DNA from: Odobenus rosmarus divergens | Taxonomy: Eukaryota; Chordata; Mammalia; Carnivora; Odobenidae | DNA: 64,000 bases | Assembly (NCBI RefSeq): GCF_000321225.1 | Contig: NW_004452108.1 | Span: forward strand, 69,848 to 133,847 | Reading direction: 5' to 3' | In this document: piece by piece, positions 12,268 through 23,304 of the stretch | How positions within the stretch are numbered: the first letter of the stretch is position 1 | Layout: the number at the start of each line of letters is the position of its first letter | Position numbers and translations under genes: made by a program | Notes under the pieces: generated by a model | Seen by the model: the letters and a program-made list of their open reading frames with translations, nothing else | The model's database searches: none | Told to the model about the DNA's origin: nothing

Positions 12268-12362
12268 GCGGAGTCTCAATGTTCCAGCAGTTTCCCTGGT
12301 GCTTTCATGGGCACGCGGAGTCTCAATGTTCCAGGAGTTTCCCCTGGTGCTTTCATGGGTAC
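12268..12362 (+). repeat. Local tandem duplication, 47-bp period, two copies
   Basis: Copies at 12268-12314 and 12315-12362 both start GCGGAGTCTCAATGTTCCAG and end at CTTTCATGGG plus a few bases. They differ by a substitution (GCAG/GGAG), an extra C in the second copy and one or two end changes. Confidence 0.95.
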
Positions 12363-14069
12363 ACAACGGGAAGCACTGCCTTAGCAACTTGGGGTGATTA
12401 CCTAGATATCCTGGTGACAAAGTCAGCTTCAGAGCCTAAACCGTGGCAGACTCCAGGCTCAACAACTCAGTAAGAGAGATGAAGTCCTAGACTTCTGGGA
12501 AAACATCATTTCTGGAAAAACTAAAACTAGCAAATAGTCTAAGTAACATTAATGGATATTTTTAATGAGAGACAAAAATCCTGAGTGTCCCTCCTTTCCT
12601 GTTATTAGTACTTAAAAATGCACAAAATATAAAAAAAAAAACAACCTCACAAAACATCCCTAAGTGTCACCCCATTGCCATTTAGTCTCGCTTGTTGATG
12701 ACATTTCCATTCCTATGAGAATATTCTTACAAGGCATCTCCATGTCATCTTCCTCAACTCACGGTTGGCAGCTTATGTTGTCTGCTTCTCCTCCTTGGCT
12801 CTGTGACACATTCTGGAATTCAGCCCTTCTAAGAGCCGGTCCTGAAAAGCCTGATAAATAGCATCTGGCAAATCCATGGAGTTGTCTGGTTTTATCACAG
12901 GAATGGGTTTAACACATGCACGGGCGCTTCTCACAAAGCTCCACAAGGGCTCTCTCTTCACTCTTCCGTCCTAACACTGGCCGGTCCCACCCTTTCAAGG
13001 GTACCTTAGTATTATGTGCCCACAGAAAACATAGGAACAGTCAGAGGGGTAGCTAAGGGTCAACCTGGGGGTTTTTTACTCAAGTAGCATAACAGTGTTT
13101 CCACACTGTGTCTCAAATTCTCCAACATCAGCTGGGGATCCAACAATTCAATTCAATTCTGACACTAACTACCCAGAGCTAGGGCAGACCCCACCAGCTA
13201 AGAGATCAGTCCCACCACACTGTCCTTACTTCTGATGCCAACTGTAAATGGAGCCCCCAGGCAACCCGCACTTCCGCCCGGTTCCCACAATGCCCCTGCA
13301 GGCTTGGTAATTGGCTAGAAGGATTCACAAAACCCAGGGAAACAACTTTACTCACAGTTACAGTTTTACCATAAAGGATACAAAGGAACAGCCAAATGGA
13401 AGAGAGACGCATAAGGCAGGGTATGTAGACGGGGTGTAAAGAGCTTCCATGCCTTCTTCGGATGTGCTACCTTCCCTGCACCTGATGTATTTACAAACAC
13501 AGAAGCTTAGTTAGCCTCATCGTTCCAGCGTTTTTAATCCAAGTATTTTTTTTCATCCGAGTATTTATTTTTTTTATTTATGATGGATTAAATCATGGCC
13601 ATTGGTGATTAAAGTCAATCTCCAGCCCCTCTCTCCTCTCTGGAGGTCTGGGGGTGGGGCTGAAAATTCTAATCCTCTAATCCTCACCCACCCCCATCCT
13701 CTGGGTTGGTTCCTCAGGCAACCAGCCCCCATCCTGAGGCTTTCTAGAGAGCTGCCAAGATTCACCTCCTTTAGCTAAACTCAGTTAAGTTCACAAGCAG
13801 GGACTCATTATGAATAATAGAAGACACTCCTACTACTCAGGAAATTCCAAGGATTTTAGGAGCTCTGTGCCAGGAATGAGGGACAAAGATCAAGTATCTA
13901 GTTTTTATTGTACCACACAGCCGTAGCTGGTGCTGTCTTGTATCACCTGGCCGACTGGGCAAGCATCAGCTTCCTGAGCTGTAAACATCCCAAGATAACC
14001 TCAAACCTACCTAACAAGTAGGCTGTGTGCATCCAGGAGGACTGTGTGAAAGGAGCCAAGCCAGTGCAG
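12363..14069. other. Unclassified intergenic sequence
   Basis: No gene recognised. AT-rich patches lie near 12610-12645 and 13540-13580. Short frames of 60-70 codons are at chance level. Confidence 0.55.
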
Positions 14070-14722
14070 CAAACAAGTCAAAACTCTCCATGATGAGATA
14101 CTATTTCACAAGCACCAGTGGTGCTCGAATCAGAACCAGCCAGAGCTCACCTTCCCATGGGAGCGTAGGTTGGCACACCCATGAAGGAGACGTGTTTGTT
14201 AGTTTCTATAAAGTTAAACACACATCTACGCTATGATTCAGCAATTCCACTCATAGGTATTTACCACGAGAAATAAAAACCTATGTCTACAAAGAGAACT
14301 GTCCTGAATGGTCATTGTCGCCTTTTTCATAAGAATTGAAAAAAACCTAGAAACAGAAGGTGAATTGGATAAATGAACTGTCGTACAATAAAAAGGAATG
14401 AACTACAGATGGAAAAACCCAAACGAATGAATCTTAAAATTTTAAGGAGCTAGACACAAGAGGGCACATACTTTATGATCCCATGTATATTGATCTAGAA
14501 TAATGAAAACTAATCTAGAGAAACCAAGGTAGGGACATGGTTGTTGGCAGTTGATTGGGAAGGGGTATGAGTGAGCTCTCTTGGAGACTGAAAGTGTTCT
14601 ATATTTTGTTTTGAGCGGTAGTTATTAAGGTATATATGATTATCAAAATTCTCCAAACTGAAAGTTTAAAATCTTCTATTTTACTGTCTATTGTTTGTAC
14701 CTCAGTTAAAAAAAAAAAAAGT
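14070..14722 (+). mobile_element. Old L1 3' end, sense
   Basis: Sequence such as GATGAGATACTATTTCACAA (14093), ATGATTCAGCAATTCCACTC (14234) and CTTTATGATCCCATGTATAT is the L1 ORF2 C-terminal and 3' UTR pattern. It closes with an A-run at 14708-14720. All frames are broken. Confidence 0.8.
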
Positions 14723-16219
14723 TTAAAGCCCTCTGAGTGAAGATCATGGGCCTAAGAAAGTCTGTTTCTATGTGGGAAGAGGCACCCTGGGCTATACAGG
14801 AAAAATCTATCCAATCCTACAGTCCCAACCCTGAATTCCAGAATTGCATAAGTGGCTGGGGACTTGCTAAGGAAAGGTTCCAATGTCTGCATGAACGCTG
14901 GTCTAACCTTGCCTTTCCCTGAATCCACCGGTTAGTGTCTATGAAATGTGTTCCCCAAGTCATGATCTTTGCCTGCCTCCCCCAGTCCGAGCTCCCAAAC
15001 CAGAAACTCCTGGGACACAGTGAAGCGTGTCACCCATCTCTGTAACCCTCACTCCTGGTGGGGGATAGCGGACCATAGGGACTCTATAAATACTGAATTG
15101 CACTGAATCACTAACTGTCAGGGTTGGTTATGGATGATTCAGAAAACCCAATCTTAGATACCAAAGTACCCAGTTTGCCAACATGCATTGACTATAGTAA
15201 CCGTAAGTATACAATTTTCTGGTGGGAGCAGGATAGCTTTCTCCTCATGCCACACACCAAAGAGACAGCAAATACAAACCACTCTCTCAGAAATTGTGTT
15301 CTATGGGGAGCAGACAAATGGGGCAGTGCCCCCCTCTCTCTCTCTGTCTTTCTCTCTCTGCAAGAAATTCCAGCATGTTGCCATGCTGATGGGAACAATT
15401 ACATATGTATTTTGTGAAGTGATTTATTAGAGCAAAATGAGGTCCTTCTCCTTCATCCACCTTACTTCTGTTTTCTCCAACTGTCTTTTGCGCTGAAGAG
15501 CAAAGAGCTAGAAGGGGGATTTATAACTCCTGCTTTAGACCCATTGGCTCCAAGATAGACCCCCCCAGATAAGTCCCTTGGGTAGGTCAGGTTGAAGTTC
15601 CCAGCATCACCGTGGAAACATCTCCATTGCTGGGAAATATCGAAAACTGCGGGTGTCAGGTGAACTAGATTTCAAAAACAAGTCAGAATTACATAGAGGC
15701 AGAAGAGGAGTGATAAAGGGATGATTTTAGTTAACAAGTAAGTGGCCATGCCACCCCCTCGGGTGATGGGGATGTACAGAAGCAACCACTTATACATCCA
15801 GTATTGAAGTTAGAGCTCGGCAATTGGGAGTACCTATTAATGACACTCCTGTGACATCCTCCTACATGGTGTACATACACTGTACTTTGATTATCCAAGT
15901 TGAATCCCTCAAGTCCGTGAGGGAGACCATAAGGCGGGGGCACAGGAACAGCCAGTGATGAGGCATGCGTCACAGCAGCAAAAACAGGGTCAGCGTGACT
16001 GCACTGTGGGTATTCACGGGTAATAGCTTCTGATCTTATCGATGGAGTCCTCCAATCTCAGCCCCAGAGGGAAGGAAGGAGAAACTGGGCTGGGCTTGCG
16101 GACCTGAGGAAGTATCCTGTGGACCTATTACATTTATTAAGGGAAAACAGACCTTGAGAGAAGAGAAGGACCTTCTTGCAAAAGACAAATGGCTAAAGCC
16201 ATGTTATTAGATTAAATAG
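14723..16219. other. Unclassified intergenic sequence
   Basis: No gene or firm repeat recognised. A short CT run lies at 15333-15360. Frames up to 97 codons lack any domain. Confidence 0.55.
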
Positions 16220-16500
16220 AAATGACGTTGATTTTGTAAAGGGCATGGCTACAAATCAATTCATGTAAGTTCCTTTACCAAATATTTATAGGATATCTAC
16301 TGTAAACTCAACATTATGTTAGCCACTAGACTAAGGGGACTAAGGTATATTAAACATGATCGCTGCCTCCCAGGAGCTCAGAGAACAAGGGTTAGGGGGA
16401 CACAGACATATAAGCACCTCAGACTGCCCAGCTCTGTGCTTTGCACCTTGCAAGCACTCACAAACCCTAGTGGCCATGACGATGATGACAATGATGATAT
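16220..16500 (+). repeat. Ancient dispersed repeat, family uncertain
   Basis: The phrases ATATTTATAGGATATCTACTG, GATCGCTGCCTCCCAGGAGC and GGGGGACACAGACATATAAG resemble an old mammalian repeat ('...GAGCACCTACTGTGTGCCAG...CCTGCCCTCATGGAGC...'). The family name is not certain. Confidence 0.4.
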
Positions 16501-18149
16501 TATAGTGCGGTAAGGGCACCCATAGAGGTCCAGAGGAGCTTTTCTGGCAGCATAGAAAATGAATGACCAAGTCTTTCAGGATGGTCAGGGAAGGGGTGCT
16601 CAAGCTGGTGAGCAGAGGAAGAGACAAGATACAGCGGACCAGAAGAATGTCCAAGCCAACTACAAAGGGCCTGTGAAGACTGCTGGGAGCTCAGAGTCCC
16701 TTATGGAGAACTGAAGGGATGGTCTGAGAACCCAGCATCCCGGCCCAAGGATCAGGCCAGTTCACACGCGAGCTTGCACCCCTGCTATATGAGCAGGCTT
16801 CAGGGGAAACTACGTTGTTGTTGTTTTTCCCTCCTTGAAAGGGGTTCCTTCCCATTTCCACTCCACATCTTTGAAATGACTATCAGAGATGAAGGATGAC
16901 TGACAACAAGGAACAATTCTGCTACAGTGATCTGTGCAATGTCGACCACAAACCTCACCAATCCCTTGGACTTCACATAATGAAAAACCACAGAATGATG
17001 GCAAATGGCATTCTATCAGATTCCAGGCGCTTTCCAACACCATCTGCACTTTGTCTTCCATAAATGAAAAGCATGCGTGGATTAAAGTTTGAATATTGAG
17101 TGTGTGATGCTTTGTATCTCAATTCCACAGATAACTTTCTCCATCCTGATGTTTCAGCATGATCTGTCCTTCAGGTTCTCAGACTCTGGAATATGCCTCT
17201 AGCACTTACTTCTGTCTGGTTCCAAATCAGAGTACAGCTTTCCCAAGTGTGCACAAGCCCAGAGGAAGACAGGACCAACCAGGTAGAACTCGGTCATCAG
17301 AAACCAGGGAAGAATCCATGTGCACGCTGATGAGGTTCGACTCCCAAGCCGAAAGCCCTTCATTACAACCCCAGTCAAGACGGAGACCAGCTGGGTCGCA
17401 GGCAGTTCTTTGCTAGAGTTGACTTGTGTTGTCTTGGGAGAGCTAATGGTTACATTGCCAGGTATTTAAAGAGCTGGTTGTTAAAGCCACCATTTAAAAT
17501 TAAATTATAGTCAAGTAATTATATAGTGAAATGTAACAAATATTCAAAACTCATCACAGTCTAATTAATTTATTGCATTTTACTCTCATCTCTGTTCTTG
17601 AAGTCATTAGCAGCCACTGGAACTACACCCAGGAAACACTGGATAACGGTGTCCTACAGGGTGTCCCCAGCTCTGCATGCAAGAGCGTCCTGATAGTAGC
17701 TTGAAGGCAGCCACAGTGGGAGTATTTATACCACAGAAGTTGTCAAATGCTACAAATAAGGGGGTTTTTGTTTCCCTGAATGACTGTGGTCAAACATTTA
17801 CCAGCCAGCACCACGCCTGGTGAGGGCCCCATAGGTGTGGTGTAGGAGTTTACTCTGGGGAGTGACGTGGTTCATTCTGTGTCTCTGAACGACCTCCCCT
17901 GGCTGGGGTGTGGCATCTGGAATGGCAAGAGGAGGCTCCAGAGGTGTTAACAGAGCAGCTAACAGCTGATGGTCCACACCGCAGGATAGACGGCTGGTCC
18001 TGGGGCTGGCGAAGCCTCAGGGGCGATGAGAAGGAAACTGGGAACGGCGGGGCTTATGCTGCACTGGGGAGGACTGAGGGAGAACTAGGAGCCAAAGATG
18101 GCTCTGGGTTTTTTGGTTTTTTGTTTATTTGTTTTTTTAAACCACAGAT
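16501..18149. other. Unclassified intergenic sequence
   Basis: No gene recognised. The span includes moderately AT-rich, non-repetitive-looking parts (16830-17100 and 17450-17600) that would be reasonable places to look for cross-species conservation. Confidence 0.5.
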
Positions 18150-18665
18150 GCTTTTGCCCTCTTTTTCTTTCTTTTTTTTTTTATTGTGGGAAAATGTACA
18201 TAAATGTACTATTTTAACCATTTTTAAGGCATTAAGTTCATTCACAATGTTATGTAACCATCACCACTATCTGCCTCCAGGCCTTTTCCTCATCCCAAAC
18301 AGAAACTGCCCCCATGAACCTCAAGTCCCCATCCCCTCAGCCCCCAGCCCCTGTAACCGCTATTTTACTTTCTGTCTCCATAAATTTCTTTCTAGCTACC
18401 TCACATAAATGGAATCATACAGTATGTGTCCTTTCGTGTTAGACTCATTTCCCTTAGCTTCACCTAGAAGTGGAATTGAGGGATCATATGATAATTCCAT
18501 GTTTAGCTTTTTGAGTGACTGCCAAACTGTTTTCCACAGTGCGCATTCTCCATGCCCACCAGCAATGCATGAGGGTTCTCATTTCTCCACAGTCTCGCTA
18601 ACACCAGCTATTTTCCATTTCTCTAGTAATAGCCTTCCTAATGGATGTGATCTCTTGCTCTCTTT
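18150..18665 (-). mobile_element. Old L1 3' end, antisense
   Basis: It begins with a T-rich tract, then AAAATGTACATAAATG, ATCACCACTATCTGCCTCCA, GGAATCATACAGTATGTGTC and CAAACTGTTTTCCACAGTGC, the reversed 3' UTR and ORF2 end of an older L1. Non-coding. Confidence 0.8.
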
Positions 18666-19849
18666 TATGTAATCACAATGAAATATCGTCAGATTGCATC
18701 CTGCAGGTATGCCCATTACATGCCTCCATTGCTTTCTACATTATTTATTTATAGGACACATTTTTGTACAGGGTTGTATATACCAATCTATGTACTCTGT
18801 GCCGTATGGGCAATTTAAGGCATTGTTAAAGGTAATCTCAACAGATTTATAACCTTGTCTATGTTTCTTTCCTTAGCAAGCGTGGTGATGGGGATGGGCA
18901 GCCTGTCTAGAAACCTTGGTGATGTGTCCCTGTCAGACCTAGAGAGTCTAGGAGTCAGTTCCGGTACTTTCTTTTCCCTTCCCCTCTACCCCTGCCAGCC
19001 TTGTGCATGTCACAAACCAGTGCCTGGGAGGAGGGCAGGAGCAAGGGCAACTCATACAGCCTTCACACTCATATTTATGGGCCACTGCTCAGTTTCAAAA
19101 TGACCGGAACCAAGGAGTGGATAAACAGGGGAAATAATGCAAGGTCTGCAAACTGCCCCTAGCCAGACTGACCCGGCCGCCCATATCTGATCCTCCAGAT
19201 ATCTGAACCTTCAACAATAAATAACATGGGTCCTGGAGCAGAAGACACAGGAGTAATTTATACCTCAAAATCCAAACAAGTGCCAAACTGCGGTCGATTC
19301 TATGAATATAAATCCCACCTTGTTCATATGTGGACTCTCTGTGGTCTGAAAAAGAACAACGAGCAAGAAGGTGCTTTCCTAAGAGTTCCAAATGGTCAGG
19401 TCTTGAACTTGGGCACTTGTAGCATCTTCGGCAAGGGCTCGGCAGAGATTGGAGGAAAGATGTCTGTGTCCTTGGCTGGAGATCATCCCCCCTCCTCAGC
19501 AAGTTTTCACCGCACTTTACAATCTCAGAGTGTCAGAGCTGGAAGAATGTTTGTGACCCTCAGACCCTGTCACCTCATCATACAGATGAGATCATCACGG
19601 CCAGGAGTTTAAGGGAGGTAAGCTGGCCCCAAGCCTGTCACTCCCGGCCAGCCCTCAGGCCTGGCATGCCCACCGAGATCTATGGCATTTGGGCCTAGGC
19701 TGAGAGAGAATTGGGGAACCTGCAGAGAGAGTGTAGGGGGGCAAATGTCTCCTGAGTCTGGGCATGAGTCGGATTTCTTTCAACAAGTAGCAGCAGTGAT
19801 ATCTCACTCTGCAGTCCTGGAGTGGGGAAGCCTACTTGGTCAGCTTTGA
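18666..19849. other. Unclassified intergenic sequence
   Basis: No gene or firm repeat recognised. Overlapping frames on both strands at 19095-19612 (128 and 135 codons) cancel as coding evidence. Confidence 0.55.
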
Positions 19850-20290
19850 CTCACAAACACCCCATAACTAAGTGACTTAAAACACAACCACTGATTATCT
19901 TACAACTCTGTGGGTTGGCAGCTTGAGCTGGGCTCAGCGACATGATTTCCTCTTCTGTTGCTGGGGCATCTGGGGGCTGGCTGGTCTGAGATGGCCTCAG
20001 CTAGGACAGTTCATCTCAGCCCCTGTCCTCTAGCACACTGGCCTGGGCAGCTTCCAACAGCAGCAGGTAAGTGTTCCAACTCTGGAGGAGCTCAGAGAAA
20101 GAGAAAGAGAGAACATCGATGTGTGCAAGACCCCGAGGTCCAGAGCTGGCCCACCTTCATTTCCACTGCATTCCGTGGGCCAAAGCAAGACACAGGCCAG
20201 CCCGGACTTGGGAGGAAGAGAAGGAGCCACAAAGGTACATTGCAAAGAGCACAGGTCCAGGAAGGAGCTCAGGACTGTGGCCATTCTTCC
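19850..20290 (-). mobile_element. MaLR-type solo LTR, antisense
   Basis: ACTAAGTGACTTAAAACACA, TTATCTTACAACTCTGTGGG and, near the far end, CAAGACACAGGCCAGCCC followed by GGAGGAAGAGAAGGAG and GCAAAGAGCACAGG follow the order of a reversed MLT1-like LTR. There is no internal coding region. Confidence 0.65.
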
Positions 20291-20589
20291 ACTCTGCCAC
20301 CACCCCCATGACGTGGTCCAGATGGTTCACAACTGCTTGCTCTTGAGAAAGCTGAGGGTTTGAACAAAGAGAATCTCAGTGGGGATTAGTGTGGAATGAA
20401 TACCAGGGGGCCTCTTCTGAGTGTTTGGGCCATTTAAATCCCCAACACTGTTGCTCAATCCTACGGAGATGGCGGCCCTCCAACCGGACAGAATGCATCA
20501 TCCACTGGCTTGGTCATTAGAAGCTGGCACAAGTTATCTACCTTGGAGAAATGTGACAATTCTTCTGCTTGAGTGTTATGGACCAACAT

Positions 20590-20700
20590 CTGTACTCACC
20601 AAAAACAGCTGAAGTGACAAAGGCCCAGAGAGACTAAGTCACGTGCCTAGGGTCACACAGCTAGTAAGTAGCTAAACCTCGAACTGCCCAACAACCTTGC
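20590..20700 (-). repeat. MIR fragment, antisense
   Basis: GACAAAGGCCCAGAGAGACT, then GTGCCTAGGGTCACACAGCT and AGTAAGTAGC are the reversed MIR core with few changes. Confidence 0.75.
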
Positions 20701-21374
20701 TTTTATCAAGCACGCTGCATGATACCCTGGGTGCCTGTAGCTGAAGGAAAATGGTCCACTGACTGGGGAGGCTATAGACTGAACCCTGGGCACTCCAGAG
20801 AAGAAGAAAGGAGTGCTGGGAACTGGGTGTCTAGCCCCTGCCGCTTCACCTCCTTCCCCAGACCGGGACCTGGAAGGCATGCGTGGCCTCTGTGTTGTCG
20901 CACTTGCCACCCCTGAGGAGTATAGCCAGCTTCTCTGCTCTTTTGTCGGGTTTCTCTGTACATTATATAAAGCTGCCAGAACAGAAGAGCAGAGAAGGGG
21001 AAATGGGGGAAATCATTTTGCAATCCATCAAAATATAAGGACTAGATCTTCCCTTTAAAAAACAAAAAAGAGCTCTGACTAAAACCAATCTCAGATTATA
21101 TGGGTCACCTCAGGACAGCCCTCGGGTCTCACGTGGGGCCCAAGCCTTTCTTCCGACACAGGTTTCCTTACTGGACACAAGGAAGAGCCTGTCTAAGAGA
21201 GGACAGAGGGACCCTCACTGAAAGCTGCCATGTGCCAAGGCTGGGCCAGGTGCTGCGTGCCTCGAAATTAAATGGTGAGGACCCGACCCCACAGGTGGGC
21301 AGTTGGCGGGGGACACTGAGCTGAACCTCAAGACCACACACAACCAGCAAAAGATAGCACTGCTCTTATTAGAC
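20701..21374. other. Unclassified intergenic sequence
   Basis: No gene or clear repeat recognised. Confidence 0.55.
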
Positions 21375-21541
21375 CAGGGCTTTCATTCTGGTTGCACCCT
21401 ACTGGAATCTCCTGGGGAGTTCTAACACAAACAGCGCCCAAGCTGGCCCCCCAGAGACTGGTTTATGGCGCTGGGTGTCCTGCTTTTTGTTTGGTCGTTT
21501 CCCAGTTGATTTTAATGTGTGGTCAGGATCAAGAGCTACTG
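21375..21541. mobile_element. MER5A-type hAT element, first of a pair
   Basis: It starts CAGGGCTTTCATTCTGGTTG, continues GGAATCTCCTGGGGAG and ends AAGAGCTACTG, matching the MER5A layout with degraded inverted ends. Confidence 0.7.
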
Positions 21542-21548
21542 TGTGAGA

Positions 21549-21720
21549 CATGTCCTCAACATTACCTGCACGTTAAAGTTAGGGGGCTTCGAAAATGGTA
21601 TGGAGCCTGGGTCCCACTCGCAGACATTCTGATTAAATTAGTCGGAGGTGTGACCTGGGCCTCAGGATTTTTTAAACCTCCCCAGGTGATTCCTATGAGC
21701 AGTCAAGTTAAGACCCACTG
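21549..21720. mobile_element. MER5A-type hAT element, second of a pair
   Basis: It starts 8 bp after the first copy. CCTCAACATTACCTGCACGT, GACATTCTGATTAAATTAGT, TTTTTTAAACCTCCCCAGGT and AGTTAAGACCCACTG follow the MER5A consensus order. Confidence 0.75.
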
Positions 21721-22256
21721 TCTGAGGTGAACTTAAGGAAAGAGTGAGTCTGGGTTTCTCAGAAAGGTCAAAAGACCCCATCACCTGGGTGCTTCACCCC
21801 ACAGGGACCCACCCACACCATACTCTGGGGTCAGAATCTCTGGTGTCACCCACTTCTCAAACATCCTGCCCCCAGAGAAGGCCTCCAGCAGCACTCCAGA
21901 GCTCAGGCCAGCCTGTGTCCTGCCCTGGAGCCATCTCTGGGGCCCTTCCCCTGCAGGCCTGACTTCCTGCATCCCTGTCTGAGCCAGGAGCCCAGCTCTT
22001 TACAGGAGACCCTGTCAGAGACTTCTTAGTTCTTCCTGGTCGATTTTCTGGGTCACGTTACCTTTGCGGAGCATTAACAGCCTGACTTCTGAGTAAATTG
22101 AGTTCCCATTTCTCCAAGGAGGCCCCAGAGCAGCTGCGGAGCACTGGGAGCCTGAGAAGATGCCCCCAAGCACAGAGCGGAGAGGAACATTCAGCCCAAG
22201 GCCACCCCGATGGGCCAGCTCGGCAACCACAATGAGGGCAGGGAAAGATGACCGTT
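21721..22256. other. Unclassified intergenic sequence
   Basis: No gene or clear repeat recognised in this GC-rich stretch. Confidence 0.5.
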
Positions 22257-22370
22257 CTGGAACAGGGCTCTACCCAAGCGTCTCTGATTCGGTGTGTGGG
22301 TGGAACCCCTGAACGTGCATCTCTAACAAATTCCCTGGTATAGTGCTGCCAGTCCAGAGAACCTCCTCTG
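22257..22370. mobile_element. Partial MER5A-type element
   Basis: TCTGATTCGGTGTGTGGGTG, then GCATCTCTAACAAATTCCCTG and CTGCCAGTCCAGAGAACC correspond to the 3' half of MER5A. Confidence 0.5.
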
Positions 22371-22539
22371 CAAACTGCTCGTCCGAAGGCTGCTGGTGTC
22401 TGCTTTTCCCGCTGTTACAACTTTTCCTCTCACAGGGTTCTCTGCAAGACTAAATAAAAGACCTCAACTTCTTGTGCTTAAGCACCCTGCCCCAGTCTTC
22501 TGCAGAAAACAGAGTCTGCAGAGGGAAGATGGACAGTAG

Positions 22540-23010
22540 AGCAGACAGAAGAATGGCCCCCGACAATGTCCATGTCCTAATCCCTGGGATGCATGAAGGA
22601 TGTGTTACATGGAAAAGGGAAGTAAGGTTGCAGGTGGATTTAGGCTGCAAAGGGGCTCACCCTAAGATAGAGACACTATCAGTTATCTGGGTGGGCCCAG
22701 TGCCCAGCGGAGCCGTTTCCCCATCTGGGAAAGAGATGAGACGAAGGAAGACATTTGAAGGTGAGAGGGATGCGGCCATATTTGACGGCTTTGAAGATGG
22801 AGAAAGGTGGCCACAAACTAAGAAATGTAAGGTGCGAATAGCCCTCAGCTGACAGCCAGCAAGGAGACGGGGCTCTCAGTCCTACAGCTGCGAGGAACTG
22901 CACTCTGCCAATAACCAGAATGAGTAAGGAAACGGGTCCTCCCATAGAGGCTCTGGAAAGAGGCCACACCTTGACTTGAGCCCAGACACCAGATTTAGCC
23001 CCACTGCAGC
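22540..23010 (+). mobile_element. MaLR-type solo LTR, sense
   Basis: AATGGCCCCCGACAATGTCC, ATGTCCTAATCCCTGGGATG, ATCTGGGTGGGCCCAGTG, GAAGATGGAGAAAGGTGGCC and GAAACGGGTCCTCCCATAGA then GCTCTGGAAAGAGGC fall in the order of an MLT1-like LTR. The long frames on both strands across it are not coding. Confidence 0.7.
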
Positions 23011-23230
23011 CCAGAGCGCTACGGTGCTCCCTCCCTGTGTGCTGCCCCTTGCCTCTGTCCTATGTGTGTGCCCTGGTGCAGTCCCCTCCCTCCCAGAGCT
23101 TCCAGAACCCCGTTTCAAGGTAGTCTTTGGATCAGGTAAAACAGGTGAAAATTATACAGGCAGAAATTGTAGGTGGAAGGAGCAGAGGGGTGAGGTATCA
23201 CCGGAAAAGAAAACGAGAAAGGGGAGACTG

Positions 23231-23304
23231 GCTTTTAAAGCTGAGAACAGACACAGAAGGAGCTGACTCTCAGCTTTTAAAGCTGAGAACAGACTCGAAG
23301 GAGG
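23231..23304 (+). repeat. Local tandem duplication, 42-bp period
   Basis: GCTTTTAAAGCTGAGAACAG starts at 23231 and again at 23273, with the similarity continuing through ...GACACAGAAGGAG and ...GACTCGAAGGAG. Confidence 0.92.
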
